Shown one piece after another: positions 42,840 through 51,314 of a stretch of DNA of 64,000 nt (positions within the stretch are counted from its first letter, which is position 1; each line of letters begins with the position of its first letter). The position numbers were made by a program, and so were the translations under genes. The DNA comes from Luteitalea pratensis (lineage in GTDB: Bacteria > Acidobacteriota > Vicinamibacteria > Vicinamibacterales > Vicinamibacteraceae), in the NCBI RefSeq assembly GCF_001618865.1, contig NZ_CP015136.1, forward strand, positions 4,499,001 through 4,563,000. The letters run 5' to 3'. The notes beneath the pieces were generated by a model that saw only the letters and a program-made list of their open reading frames with translations, did no database searches and was not told where the DNA came from.

Positions 42840-43138
42840 CCGCTGATTGTAGGCTCCTCTTCGTCCCTTTCTCCCTACAATTTGCACGGCGGGACTCCTG
42901 CTGCACATGTTCCTCGGCGGGAAGACCGTGTGTTACAGCACTACGTGATGTCGGTGGTGTTCGACGAGATCAGGAGCGCGACGTGTCTCACGTCCCCGGA
43001 TTCCTCGGCGGAACCGCATTCGTCCTCGGGGTGGGCCGCCCTCTGGAATGTGCTGCCGCCATCGGCTGGTGACTCGGCAGCGTGATCAGGCCAGGGATGC
43101 GAACCCACTACCACGTGCGGCCGACGAGACGACGACGT
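42840..43138. other. Intergenic stretch
   Basis: Contains the ATTGTAGG...CCTACAAT inverted repeat near 42845-42881 and no gene I can support on either strand. Confidence 0.4.
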
Positions 43139-43357
43139 TCAGTCGCAGCCACCGCCTCCGCCGCCATCGCTCGCTCCTCCACCGTCTCCACAGCCCGCAT
43201 CCTCGCCGCCCGCGTCTGCGTACAGGAAGGCCGTCTCCGCGCCCCCGTCAGCAGGGCGACGTCGCGGCCGAGGCACGACACCATCGTCTGCATCGCGCAA
43301 GCGGTTCCACACGACCACGCCGATCGCTACGAGGACCGGGAGCAGCAGAGGCCACAT
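43139..43357 (-). CDS. Small membrane protein with Cys/Gly-rich tail
   Basis: 72 aa. One N-terminal membrane helix (MWPLLLPVLVAIGVVVW), a charged linker and a C-terminal tail rich in Gly with spaced Cys (GCGDGGGASDGGGGGGCD). Similar tails occur on small membrane proteins of unknown function. GAGGAGAAGATCC before the ATG is an excellent ribosome-binding site, which argues that the gene is real despite its size. Confidence 0.6.
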   Translation of the reverse strand: MWPLLLPVLVAIGVVVWNRLRDADDGVVPRPRRRPADGGAETAFLYADAGGEDAGCGDGGGASDGGGGGGCD

Positions 43358-43496
43358 CGGATCTTCTCCTCAGGGAATTCGCCGTGGCGATCGTACCGTC
43401 GGCCTGTGACGACGGCATGACCTCCGCGATCGCCGACAGGATGTGGAGTGCAGCCCCAAAGATGACGCCGGTGGCCAGTACGCCCGACAATGGCGC

Positions 43497-43826
43497 ATGC
43501 TCACGGTGCTCCTCCTGGTCATCTCGAACACGTTCATGACGGCCGCGTGGTACGGCCACCTCAAATTTCGCGATGCTCCGCTGGTCACCGTGATCGTGGT
43601 CAGCTGGCTGATTGCGTCGGTAGAATACGCCTTCCAGGTCCCCGCCAACCGCATCGGCTACGGCACCTTCTCCGGCTATCAGTTGAAGATCATCCAGGAG
43701 GCGATCACGCTGGGAGTGTTTGCCGTCTTCGCCTGGCTCTATCTCGGCGAGACGATGCGCTGGAACCATGCGCTGGCGTGCGTGCTGCTGTTCGGTGCGG
43801 TGGCGGCCGCGTTCTGGAAGCCGTAG
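43497..43826 (+). CDS. DMT-superfamily protein, DUF486
   Basis: 109 aa with four predicted membrane helices. Strong match to the DUF486 pattern: NTFMTAAWYGHLKF, SWLIASVEYAFQVPANRIGY, and YQLKIIQEAITLGVFAVFAW. These are short drug/metabolite-transporter relatives of unknown substrate. The ATG at 43497 gives the family's normal N-terminus; a longer in-frame start at 43443 is unlikely. Confidence 0.85.
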   Translation: MLTVLLLVISNTFMTAAWYGHLKFRDAPLVTVIVVSWLIASVEYAFQVPANRIGYGTFSGYQLKIIQEAITLGVFAVFAWLYLGETMRWNHALACVLLFGAVAAAFWKP

Positions 43827-43864
43827 GAGGCCACTGCCCATGACTGCCACGCCACGCGCCGGCG

Positions 43865-44344
43865 TTACCGTCCTGACGGTGAGGGGGCGCCCCGCACGCG
43901 TGACATCGCGCGCGCGTGCGTCGGGCCGTAGATGGCGATCACGACGCCGAGCACCGCGAGCAGCATCACGGCACCCGTCCAGATGAGCAGGGGCGCGAGC
44001 AACTCGATGCGCCGATCGACTCGGGCGCGTGTCGGCCGCTCGGGGTCATAACGGACCCCAACGGTGTCGCCAACTGCATAGGGCGGCTTGCCGTAGTTGC
44101 TCACGCTACGGAAACGGATCCGGCTCCCCGAGGGCGTCGAGAACGACACCACCATCCGGAAGCGTTTGGTGACCTTCCAGGCTTCCCGCTCGAACGCTTC
44201 GTGTGCCACCACCTGCCCGGTCGCGCGCGCCGCGTGCAGCAGGAAGTAGCGGTCGTTCTCGGTGAGGCGCCAGCCGGCGACCAACAGCCCCAACGACACC
44301 AGGACGAGCACCGTGCCCAACACGCTCCGTCCGGCGGACGCCAT
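43865..44344 (-). CDS. DUF3592 membrane protein
   Basis: 159 aa. Two membrane helices (residues ~8-25 and ~125-150) enclose an extracytoplasmic beta-rich domain with ATGQVVAHE, FSTPSGSRIRFRSVSNYGKP and the diagnostic VGDTVGVRYDPERPTRARVD near the second helix. Function unknown for the family. Convergent with the DMT gene 38 bp away. Confidence 0.82.
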   Translation of the reverse strand: MASAGRSVLGTVLVLVSLGLLVAGWRLTENDRYFLLHAARATGQVVAHEAFEREAWKVTKRFRMVVSFSTPSGSRIRFRSVSNYGKPPYAVGDTVGVRYDPERPTRARVDRRIELLAPLLIWTGAVMLLAVLGVVIAIYGPTHARAMSRVRGAPSPSGR

Positions 44345-44426
44345 CCCCGCAGCATAGCAAGTCGCCCTCCAACCCCGGCCGGTGGCCTCCGCCGACGCCC
44401 GAGAGACAGCCCGGCGCTGCCTTCGA

Positions 44427-44458
44427 CATTCCCGGCATTCCCGGCATTCCCGGCATTT
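44427..44458. repeat. Short tandem repeat, 9-bp unit CCCGGCATT (3-4 copies)
   Basis: Intergenic between the DUF3592 gene and the response regulator. The period is 9 rather than the 7 seen in most other arrays of the window. Confidence 0.85.
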
Positions 44459-44619
44459 ACGCGTCCCTATCCCCTTGGTACGGTCCCTGCAAAGCTCAGT
44501 ACACATCTGCGACACCAGTCGCGCCGGAATCACGCAGAATCGCCAGCAATTGCCCGACGTATGCACTCTGAGGCCGCGGACGCCAACCGTGAGTGACTGG
44601 AGATTTCCGGCTACACTGT

Positions 44620-44634
44620 GTTCAAGAATTGAAC
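44620..44634. promoter_or_regulatory. GTTCAA-GAA-TTGAAC palindrome upstream of a response regulator
   Basis: A perfect 6-bp inverted repeat with a 3-bp spacer, 60 bp before the regulator's ATG and just downstream of a TACACT hexamer (44612-44617) that may be a -10. Typical spacing for a repressor operator or autoregulatory site. Confidence 0.45.
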
Positions 44635-44694
44635 ATTCCATGGCGATCCCTGCCTACGGGGCATGCACCAAACGCTGAGCCCAAGGACTTACGC

Positions 44695-46083
44695 ATGAAC
44701 CCACGCGATACGATGCCGGCCGCCCGCATCCTGCACGTCGACGACCAGCCCGAGACCCACGAGTGGCTGAAGCTGGCCCTCGAGCGCAAGCAGTACGAGG
44801 TCACCGTCGCGACCGACGGCCAGTCCGCGCTCAACTCGTTCACCACGCATCGACCCGACGTCGTCCTGCTCGATCACGAATTGCCCGACCAGAGCGGACT
44901 CGAGGTGCTGCGGCATCTCAAGAACGCCGATCCGCTCGTCGAAGTGGTGATGCTGACCGGGCATGGCAGTGTCTCGCTCGCCGTCGAGGCGATGCGCGAA
45001 GGCGCCTTCAACTTCGTCGAGAAGCCGGTCGAGTTCGCGGTCCTGGAGGCCGTGCTGGACAAGGCGCTGGCCCATCGGAATCTCCACGCCGAAGCGGCGC
45101 GCCTGCGCATGAGCCACGAGCGTCGCGACGGCTTGGGCCGCATGGTGGGGACGTCGCCGGCGATGCGGCGCCTGTTCGACCTGATCACGCTGGTCGCGCC
45201 GACCGACGCCTCGGTCCTCATCAGGGGCGAGAACGGCACCGGCAAGGAACTGGTCGCTGACGCAGTCCACGAACGCAGCCCCCGCGCCAACGGGCCGATC
45301 ATCAAGATCAACTGCGGCGCGATTCCCGGTGAGCTCTTCGAGTCCGAACTCTTCGGGCACAAGCGTGGCGCGTTCACGGGCGCTCTCGCCGACAAGCGTG
45401 GCCTGATCGAATCGGCCGATCGCGGCACGCTGCTGCTCGACGAAATCGGCGAAATGCCGGCCAACGCCCAGGTGAAGCTGCTCCGCGTGTTACAGGAGAA
45501 GCAGGTGCGCCGGCTCGGCGAGACACGCATGTTCACCCCGGACTTCCGCCTGATTTGCGCCACCAACTCGCGCCTCGAAACGCTGATGGCCGACAACCGG
45601 TTCCGCGAGGACCTGTTCTTCCGCATCAACACGGTCGTCCTCGACATCCCGCCCTTGCGCGAGCGGCGCGAGGACATCCCGGTGTTGTCGCAGCTCTTCC
45701 TGCAGCGGTACGCGGAGAAATACGAACGCGAAGTCGTGCGCTATCACCCGTCGGTATTGCAGCGCCTGATGAAGCATGTCTGGCGCGGCAACGTGCGCGA
45801 ACTCGAACACGTCGTCGAGCACGCCGTGATCGTGGCGACGGGTCGCGAGATCCAGTTGCGACACCTGCCGGACACGTTCCGGTCCGGTTCGACCGTCGAC
45901 GACACCAGCCCGCTCTGCACCCTCGAGGACGTCGAGCGCGCGGCCATCGTCCGCACCCTCGCTTACACGCGGGGCAACAAGCGTGCGGCCGCCGACATCC
46001 TGGGCGTGTACCGGCCGACGCTGTACGCCAAGATGCGCAAGTACGGCCTGATGGCGCCCCAGGAAGAGGTGGCCACCGCATGA
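44695..46083 (+). CDS. NtrC-family sigma-54 response regulator
   Basis: 462 aa: receiver domain (residues ~10-125) with acidic pocket HVDDQ, phospho-acceptor Asp in VVLLDHELPDQSG, Thr in MLTGHG and Lys in VEKPVE; AAA+ domain with Walker A GENGTGKE, GAFTGA loop, Walker B GTLLLDEIGEM; C-terminal Fis-type helix-turn-helix (NKRAAADILGVYRPTLYAKM). Activates sigma-54 promoters when phosphorylated. Its TGA overlaps the start of the PAS-HisKA gene. A second, closely similar regulator is encoded at 57430-58824. Confidence 0.95.
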   Translation: MNPRDTMPAARILHVDDQPETHEWLKLALERKQYEVTVATDGQSALNSFTTHRPDVVLLDHELPDQSGLEVLRHLKNADPLVEVVMLTGHGSVSLAVEAMREGAFNFVEKPVEFAVLEAVLDKALAHRNLHAEAARLRMSHERRDGLGRMVGTSPAMRRLFDLITLVAPTDASVLIRGENGTGKELVADAVHERSPRANGPIIKINCGAIPGELFESELFGHKRGAFTGALADKRGLIESADRGTLLLDEIGEMPANAQVKLLRVLQEKQVRRLGETRMFTPDFRLICATNSRLETLMADNRFREDLFFRINTVVLDIPPLRERREDIPVLSQLFLQRYAEKYEREVVRYHPSVLQRLMKHVWRGNVRELEHVVEHAVIVATGREIQLRHLPDTFRSGSTVDDTSPLCTLEDVERAAIVRTLAYTRGNKRAAADILGVYRPTLYAKMRKYGLMAPQEEVATA

Positions 46084-46634
46084 GTGTCGGCGAACAGATC
46101 AGCGCCGATCCCGCATGTCGTCGTGTTCTCGACCAGCTCGTCGCGCTGGTCCGTGTATGGACCCCTGCCGAGGGGGTCATCTACGTCAATCGCGCCTGGC
46201 GCGACCTGACCGGGACCACCCTCGAAGACAACCTCGGGGAAGGCTGGCTGCGCGCGGTCCACGCCGAGGACCGCGCCAGACTGCTCCTCGCGTTCGGCAG
46301 CACCACCGGCGCGGCGCACGCGGACTACCGCCTGACCACGCACGAGGGGCAGACGGTCGCCGTGCGGGACACGCCGACGCCCTGGGTCGATGAACACAGC
46401 GACGGGATCGTCGAGGTCGTCCATACGATCACCACGAAAGACATCGCCAGCGGGAGCGTACAGACGATGTCCAGATGGGCCCATGAGTTGCGTGGCCCGC
46501 TGAACGCCATCCTGGGGTGGTCCGACCTGCTCGGCAGTGGCGAGAGCGACCTCGAAGTGATGCAACGCGGGCTGAAGGCGATCGCGAACAATGCACGTCA
46601 GCAGGCGCTGATCATCAAACGCATGTCCGACTGA
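46080..46634 (+). CDS. PAS-HisKA protein without ATPase domain
   Basis: 184 aa. Residues ~15-125 form a PAS-like domain (VIYVNRAWRDLTGTTLEDNL, GWLRAVHAEDRARLL). Residues ~133-184 are a dimerisation/phosphoacceptor helix with the H-box AHELRGPLNAILGWSDLL. The protein ends there: no N, G1, F or G2 boxes follow and no open frame resumes downstream. It therefore cannot autophosphorylate alone. Translationally coupled to the sigma-54 regulator, so it may relay phosphate from another kinase or act as a phosphatase or sensor partner. Confidence 0.8.
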   Translation: MSVGEQISADPACRRVLDQLVALVRVWTPAEGVIYVNRAWRDLTGTTLEDNLGEGWLRAVHAEDRARLLLAFGSTTGAAHADYRLTTHEGQTVAVRDTPTPWVDEHSDGIVEVVHTITTKDIASGSVQTMSRWAHELRGPLNAILGWSDLLGSGESDLEVMQRGLKAIANNARQQALIIKRMSD

Positions 46635-46651
46635 CGGCCAGCAGACGAGGA

Positions 46652-46681
46652 CGTAGGCGTCGAGCGTGCTCGACGCTTACG
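46652..46681. repeat. Palindrome GCGTCGAGC-GT-GCTCGACGC, second copy
   Basis: Same core as the 4631-4650 palindrome, within CGTAGGCGTCGAGC and its inverted complement. It follows the PAS-HisKA stop by about 20 bp and precedes the CsbD end, so it could terminate both transcripts. Confidence 0.65.
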
Positions 46682-46740
46682 TCGTGCGACCGGCGGTCAT
46701 TGGCGCCGTTCAGGTCCGCGACAAGGTGGCGTCACCGCGG

Positions 46741-46983
46741 TCATCCCGGACTGTGCAGGGCGCTGCCTCCCCAGTTCGAATCGGCCCCCTCTTCCCTGTC
46801 GATTTCATCGAGCCGACGCTCCACGTCCTGACGCGACATCCCGTACCGTTCCTGGATGTGCCCGACGAACTGGTCACGCTGACCGTCGAACCGATCGAGA
46901 TCGTCGTCGGCCAGGTCGCCCCAGGTCTCCTTGATGCGTCGGCGAAGCGCCTTCCACTTGGCTTCGGCGGTCGTGCGGTTCAT
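46741..46983 (-). CDS. CsbD-family stress protein
   Basis: 80 aa. Matches the CsbD pattern KWKALRRRIKETWGDLADDD then QRDQFVGHIQERYG. CsbD proteins are small, hydrophilic and induced by general stress in many bacteria; mechanism unknown. It overlaps the BON-domain gene by 4 bp, so both are cotranscribed from the upstream promoter. Confidence 0.88.
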   Translation of the reverse strand: MNRTTAEAKWKALRRRIKETWGDLADDDLDRFDGQRDQFVGHIQERYGMSRQDVERRLDEIDREEGADSNWGGSALHSPG

Positions 46984-47732
46984 GGCTGGCTCCCGGCACG
47001 TACGACCATGTTGTCGATGACGCTCGCAACGCCTTCGGTCTCGCGCGCGATGCGCAGCACGCGATCACGCAGCGCGGCCGACGGCACGTCGCCGCTGATT
47101 GTCACGACGTTCTTCTTCACCTTGACGTCGACGTCCACGTCCTCGAGCGCATCGTCGGCGTTGATCTTGCTGGCGATCTTGCTGGTGATCCACGTCTCGT
47201 CGATCTTGACCGGCGCGGCGACCACCACGTCCTTCGTCTTGTGAGCCCCGGCGACAACAGCGTCCTTGGTGGCCTCGGCGGCATGCTCGACGGCGTGGCC
47301 CGTCTTTTCGAGTGCGTCCTCGGATTTGTCGGCGGTCACCTTGGCGCTGTCCTTCACGTCACCCGCGAGCACCGAGCCCTTGGTCCCCTCGGGCGACGCG
47401 CCGGCGACTCGCAGCGTGATCTGGTTGTCGACCTCGGTGACGCCCTTCACGCGCTTCGCCAGCCGTTCGGCGGTCTGGCGTTGAGACGCGTTGGCGACCT
47501 GGCCCTCGAGGATCACGCGCGATCCGTCCATGCGGGCATCGATATCGGTGTCGGCCAGTTCCTTGCTGGTCGCCCAGAGTTCCTCGATCCGATCCGCGAG
47601 AGTACCGGACATCGCGGCGGCCAATTGCGGCACAGCCGCTGCGGTGATGGTGCCGGTAGCCTGCGCTGGCGTGCCGGCGATCATGGCGGCCCCGAGCACG
47701 AGGCCGAGGCACGGAATGAAGTTCCGACTCAT
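46980..47732 (-). CDS. Periplasmic protein with two BON domains
   Basis: 250 aa. Signal peptide (FIPCLGLVLGAAMIAGTPAQA), first BON domain at ~60-110 (DIDARMDGSRVILEGQVANA), a Lys/Ala/Asp-rich helical spacer (ADKSEDALEKTGHAVEHAAE) and a second BON domain at ~175-245 (ITSKIASKINADDALEDVDV, VVTISGDVPSAALRDRVLRI). OsmY-like proteins of this type are osmotic and envelope-stress factors. AAAGGAGAAGCTG precedes the ATG. Confidence 0.88.
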   Translation of the reverse strand: MSRNFIPCLGLVLGAAMIAGTPAQATGTITAAAVPQLAAAMSGTLADRIEELWATSKELADTDIDARMDGSRVILEGQVANASQRQTAERLAKRVKGVTEVDNQITLRVAGASPEGTKGSVLAGDVKDSAKVTADKSEDALEKTGHAVEHAAEATKDAVVAGAHKTKDVVVAAPVKIDETWITSKIASKINADDALEDVDVDVKVKKNVVTISGDVPSAALRDRVLRIARETEGVASVIDNMVVRAGSQP

Positions 47733-47787
47733 CAGCTTCTCCTTTCCCCTGCCGAGCGATTGCCCGGCATTCAATGGGTGGAGAGAG

Positions 47788-47803
47788 AGCAAGCGACGGT
47801 CCA
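47788..47803 (-). promoter_or_regulatory. Candidate sigma-54 promoter for the BON-CsbD operon
   Basis: TGGACCGTCGCTTGCT on the minus strand: GG and GC separated by 10 bp, with TTGCT at -12; the -24 box TGGACC deviates from TGGCAC at two positions. About 56 bp upstream of the ATG at 47732. Confidence 0.45.
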
Positions 47804-47980
47804 ATCGTGTGGCAACCGCAGTCGCCGAGAAGTGGCGTCATTGCCACAGTTTTCGACGTCTATGCGTTCAGTCGACTCGCCGGGCCGCTGTGGAACCTCG
47901 ACGACATTGCTGCCACTGTCCTCGATCGCTGCATCTCGTCGAACCTCAGCGGCACAGCCCGGCGCTATCATTCCCCCTCC

Positions 47981-48577
47981 ATGCCCCGCGTGCTGGTGCT
48001 GTTTGCGCACCCCGCCTTCGAGAAGTCACGCATCAACCGTCGCCTCCTCGAGGCGGTCCGCGATCTCGAAGGCATCACGATTCACGATCTGTACGAGGCC
48101 TACCCGGACTTCCTGATCGACGTTCCCGCCGAACAACGCCGGCTCGTCGCGCACGACGTGATCGTCCTGCAGCATCCGTTCTACTGGTACAGCGCCCCCG
48201 CGCTCGTGAAGGAGTACCTCGACCTCGTGCTCGAGCACGGCTTCGCCTATGGATCGACAGGCCGTGCCCTCGAAGGCAAGGTGTTCGTCAACGCGACAAC
48301 CACCGGCGGACCCGAGGCGGCCTACCAGGTTGGCGGGCGAAACCGCTTCACGATGCGTCAGTTGCTGGCGCCGTTCGACCAGACCGCGGTCCTGTGTCGC
48401 ATGGCCTACCTCGCGCCCTTCGTGGTACACGGCACACACACGGTGGATGCCGACACGGGCTTCGGGCCCGCGCAGCGGCAGTACCGGACCCTGCTCGCGC
48501 AGTTGCGCGACGGCACGCTCGACCTCGCACGCGCCGCCGCCGTGGACCGCGTGAACGATGTCCTGGGGGAGGCGTGA
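47981..48577 (+). CDS. kefF: NAD(P)H-dependent flavin oxidoreductase, KefF/MdaB-like
   Basis: 198 aa flavodoxin-fold quinone reductase. VLVLFAHPAFEKSRINRRLL is the FMN phosphate loop, HDLYEAYPDFLID and LQHPFYWYSAPALVKEYLDL follow as in KefF/KefG. Its TGA overlaps the ATG of the KefC-like antiporter; in E. coli the equivalent protein binds and activates KefC during electrophile stress. Same role inferred here from context. Confidence 0.9.
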   Translation: MPRVLVLFAHPAFEKSRINRRLLEAVRDLEGITIHDLYEAYPDFLIDVPAEQRRLVAHDVIVLQHPFYWYSAPALVKEYLDLVLEHGFAYGSTGRALEGKVFVNATTTGGPEAAYQVGGRNRFTMRQLLAPFDQTAVLCRMAYLAPFVVHGTHTVDADTGFGPAQRQYRTLLAQLRDGTLDLARAAAVDRVNDVLGEA

Positions 48578-50478
48578 TGCACGACAACGTCCTGCTGCAG
48601 GCCTTCGTCTATCTCGCCGCCGCGGTCGCTGCCGTGCCGATCGCGCGGCGACTCGGCATGGGCGCCGTCCTCGGCTACCTGCTCGCCGGCATCGTCATCG
48701 GACCATTCGGCCTGCGTCTCGTCGCGGAGAGCCGCGAGGACGTCCTGCATGCCGCAGAGTTCGGCGTGGTGATGATGCTGTTCCTCATCGGCCTCGAACT
48801 CCGACCCTCCATGCTGTGGCGCATGCGTGTGGCCGTCCTGGGTCTCGGCGGCGCGCAGATCGTCGGCACTGCCCTGCTGGCTGCGCTCGTCGGGATTGCC
48901 GCCGGCAGCGCCTGGAAACCCGCACTGGCGGTCGGCTTCATCATTGCGATGTCCTCGACCGCGATCGTGCTCCAGAGCCTAGCGGAAGCCGGTCGACTGC
49001 GAACCGACGCCGGGCAGCGCATCTTCTCGATCCTCCTGGCACAGGACATCTCGGTCATCCCGATCCTGGCCGTGCTGCCGTTGCTCGCGACACTGCACGT
49101 GGGGGCAGGCAGCGAAGCCCACGGCGTCGCCACGCTACCCGGCTGGCAACAGGCGTTCGTCGTGCTGGCGGCAGTCGCGGCGATCGTCGGCGGCGGTCGC
49201 TTCCTGTTGCGTCCCGTCTTTCGCGCCATCGCCAGGACGAAGCTGCGGGAGGTGTTCACCGCGACCGCATTGCTGCTCGTCGTCGGTATCGCCCTGCTGA
49301 TGCAGGCAGTAGGACTCAGTCCGGCGCTCGGCACCTTCCTGGCCGGCGTCGTATTGGCCGACAGCGAATACCGCCACGAACTCGAGGGCGACATCGAACC
49401 CTTCAAGGGCCTGCTGCTCGGCCTGTTCTTCATCTCTGTCGGTGCGGGCATCGACTTCCGCCTCGTGGCGCATGCACCGGCAGCAATCCTCGGCCTGGTC
49501 GTCGGCATCATGGCGCTGAAGGCGCTCGTGCTGTACGGGGTGGCGCGGTTGTTCCGCGCAACCACAGCTGACGCCATGTTCGTCGCCGCGGCCCTGTGTC
49601 AGGTCGGCGAGTTCGCCTTCGTCCTGCTGGCATTGGCGCGAGGGAGCGGCGTACTGGGCGACGCCGAGGCCGGTCGTCTCGTCGCGGCGGTCGCGCTCTC
49701 GATGCTCGCGACGCCGTTGCTGCTGCTGGCCCAGTCGCGACTCGTGGAGCCGCGATTCGCCGTGCCGGCTGTCGAGCGCGGCGCGGATGCGATTCCCGAC
49801 GAGGACACGCCGGTCATCGTCGCCGGGTTCGGGCGTGTCGGCAGCACCATCGGGCGATTGCTGCGCGCCAGCGGAGTCGGCACCACGGTGCTCGACCTGG
49901 ACGGCGACCAGATCGAACTCCTGCGCCGCATGGGCCTCGAGGCCTACTACGGCGATGCAACGCGGCTGGAACTGTTGACTGCGGCCGGAGCGGCCAATGC
50001 GAGGGTGCTGGTGCTGGCGGTCGATGACTTCATCGTGACCGAACGGCTGATCGCGGTCGCGCGTCGGCACTTCCCGCACCTCCAGTTGATCGTGCGCGTA
50101 CCCGATCGACCGGAAGCGTACACACTGCTGCGCGACGGCATCTCCGAGGTGTTCCGCGAGACGACTGGCACGGCGTGCGACATGGGATTCGCGACGCTGC
50201 GTGCGCTCGGCCATCGCGCATTCCAGGCACGCCGCGCCGTGCAGGCCTTCCGGGCGCATGACGAGCAGGGAGTGCGAGTGCTCGCAGGTAAGTGGGGCGA
50301 CGACACGTCGTACATGTCCGAGGCTCGTGCAAGAATCGCCGAAACCGAACAGTTGCTCGCGGCGCTGTCCTTCGTGGATCACCACTTCGATCTTGCGTGG
50401 GACAACACGACGTTGCGTGAGGAAGCCCAGGGCCGGTCACCGTCGGGGCACACCGCCGGACCGGAGGGAACGGATTGA
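48577..50478 (+). CDS. kefC: Glutathione-gated-type K+/H+ antiporter (KefB/KefC family)
   Basis: 633 aa. About 12 membrane helices of the CPA2 fold to residue ~385 (with GYLLAGIVIGPFGLRL, LGLSPALGTFLAGVVLADSE-like ion site as AVGLSPALGTFLAGV), then a cytosolic RCK/TrkA-N domain at ~405-520 with NAD-type loop VIVAGFGRVGSTIGRLL. A C-terminal tail of ~60 residues is charged. Overlaps kefF by 1 bp (TGATG). Together they would export K+ and acidify the cytoplasm under electrophile or redox stress. Confidence 0.93.
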   Translation: MHDNVLLQAFVYLAAAVAAVPIARRLGMGAVLGYLLAGIVIGPFGLRLVAESREDVLHAAEFGVVMMLFLIGLELRPSMLWRMRVAVLGLGGAQIVGTALLAALVGIAAGSAWKPALAVGFIIAMSSTAIVLQSLAEAGRLRTDAGQRIFSILLAQDISVIPILAVLPLLATLHVGAGSEAHGVATLPGWQQAFVVLAAVAAIVGGGRFLLRPVFRAIARTKLREVFTATALLLVVGIALLMQAVGLSPALGTFLAGVVLADSEYRHELEGDIEPFKGLLLGLFFISVGAGIDFRLVAHAPAAILGLVVGIMALKALVLYGVARLFRATTADAMFVAAALCQVGEFAFVLLALARGSGVLGDAEAGRLVAAVALSMLATPLLLLAQSRLVEPRFAVPAVERGADAIPDEDTPVIVAGFGRVGSTIGRLLRASGVGTTVLDLDGDQIELLRRMGLEAYYGDATRLELLTAAGAANARVLVLAVDDFIVTERLIAVARRHFPHLQLIVRVPDRPEAYTLLRDGISEVFRETTGTACDMGFATLRALGHRAFQARRAVQAFRAHDEQGVRVLAGKWGDDTSYMSEARARIAETEQLLAALSFVDHHFDLAWDNTTLREEAQGRSPSGHTAGPEGTD

Positions 50479-50497
50479 TCGAACGAGGAGCATGCCG

Positions 50498-51157
50498 ATG
50501 TTCTACGCCTGGATGTTGCTGACACTGCTGGTGACGACGGGAACGCAGGATGCGCCGAAGGGACAGTTTCCGGACGGCTGGACCGTCCGGCTGGATGACG
50601 CCGCGGGACATGCCGGCCATGGCGCCGCGCCGGCCGGCGGACCATCGACCAGGGACATCTCGTTCGTCACGATGAAACCGGGGTGGCACATCACGACCGG
50701 TCCTTCAGCGATCCTCTACCAGCCGACGCAGAAAGCCTCCGGCGCGTACACCCTCAAGTCCGAGATCTTCCTGTTCGATCCGGGCGAACGACTGGAAGCG
50801 TTCGGCGTCCTGCTCGGTGGACGCAACCTCGACGGTCCCGACCAGTCCTATACCTACTTCGTCATCCGGCGCACCGGCGAGTTCCTGGTTCGGCGACGCA
50901 CTGGTGCGACCACCATCAACGTCAAGGAATGGACGGCACACCAGGCGATCAAGAAGTACGAGGACCGTGCGGCCGGCAAGTCGTCGGTGCTCAACGTGCT
51001 CGAGGTGAAGGTCGCAGCCGATACCACTGCATTCATGGTGAACGGCACCGAGGTCGCACGCGTGGCCACCAAGGACGTCGACACCGACGGCATCGTCGGC
51101 CTGCGCGTGAACCACCAGCTCAACCTGCACGTGAGCGCCCTCGACATCGTCAAGTAG
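50498..51157 (+). CDS. Exported concanavalin-like beta-sandwich protein
   Basis: 219 aa from the ATG at 50498, which stands 8 bp after GAGGAG (an ATG at 50492 is too close). Signal peptide MFYAWMLLTLLVTTGTQ. The body resembles DUF1080/LamG-type jelly rolls: FPDGWTVRLDD, GAYTLKSEIFLFDPGERLEA, YTYFVIRRTGEFLVRRRTG, and LNVLEVKVAADTTAFMVNGT EVARV. Probably binds carbohydrate in the periplasm. No catalytic residues recognised. Confidence 0.72.
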   Translation: MFYAWMLLTLLVTTGTQDAPKGQFPDGWTVRLDDAAGHAGHGAAPAGGPSTRDISFVTMKPGWHITTGPSAILYQPTQKASGAYTLKSEIFLFDPGERLEAFGVLLGGRNLDGPDQSYTYFVIRRTGEFLVRRRTGATTINVKEWTAHQAIKKYEDRAAGKSSVLNVLEVKVAADTTAFMVNGTEVARVATKDVDTDGIVGLRVNHQLNLHVSALDIVK

Positions 51158-51166
51158 GCTCATCTC

Positions 51167-51213
51167 GAGAGTCGGGAGTCGGGAGTCGGCCGTCGGCGGT
51201 CGGCCTTCGGCCT
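51167..51213. repeat. Heptamer tandem repeat, GGGAGTC then CGGCCGT-like units
   Basis: GAGTCGGGAGTCGGGAGTCGG followed by CCGTCGGCGGTCGGCC. The same GGGAGTC unit as at 4718, 15885 and in rsmB. A looser TTCGGCGTTCG pair follows at 51272-51287 before the HAD gene. Confidence 0.85.
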
Positions 51214-51314
51214 TGGCATGGCCTGAGACTTGAGACCTGGGACACGAGGGTGCTTTCAGCCTTCAGCGCCCGACGTTCGGCGTTCGTCCCAGTCCCCCCT
51301 TATCATGGGGTGTG

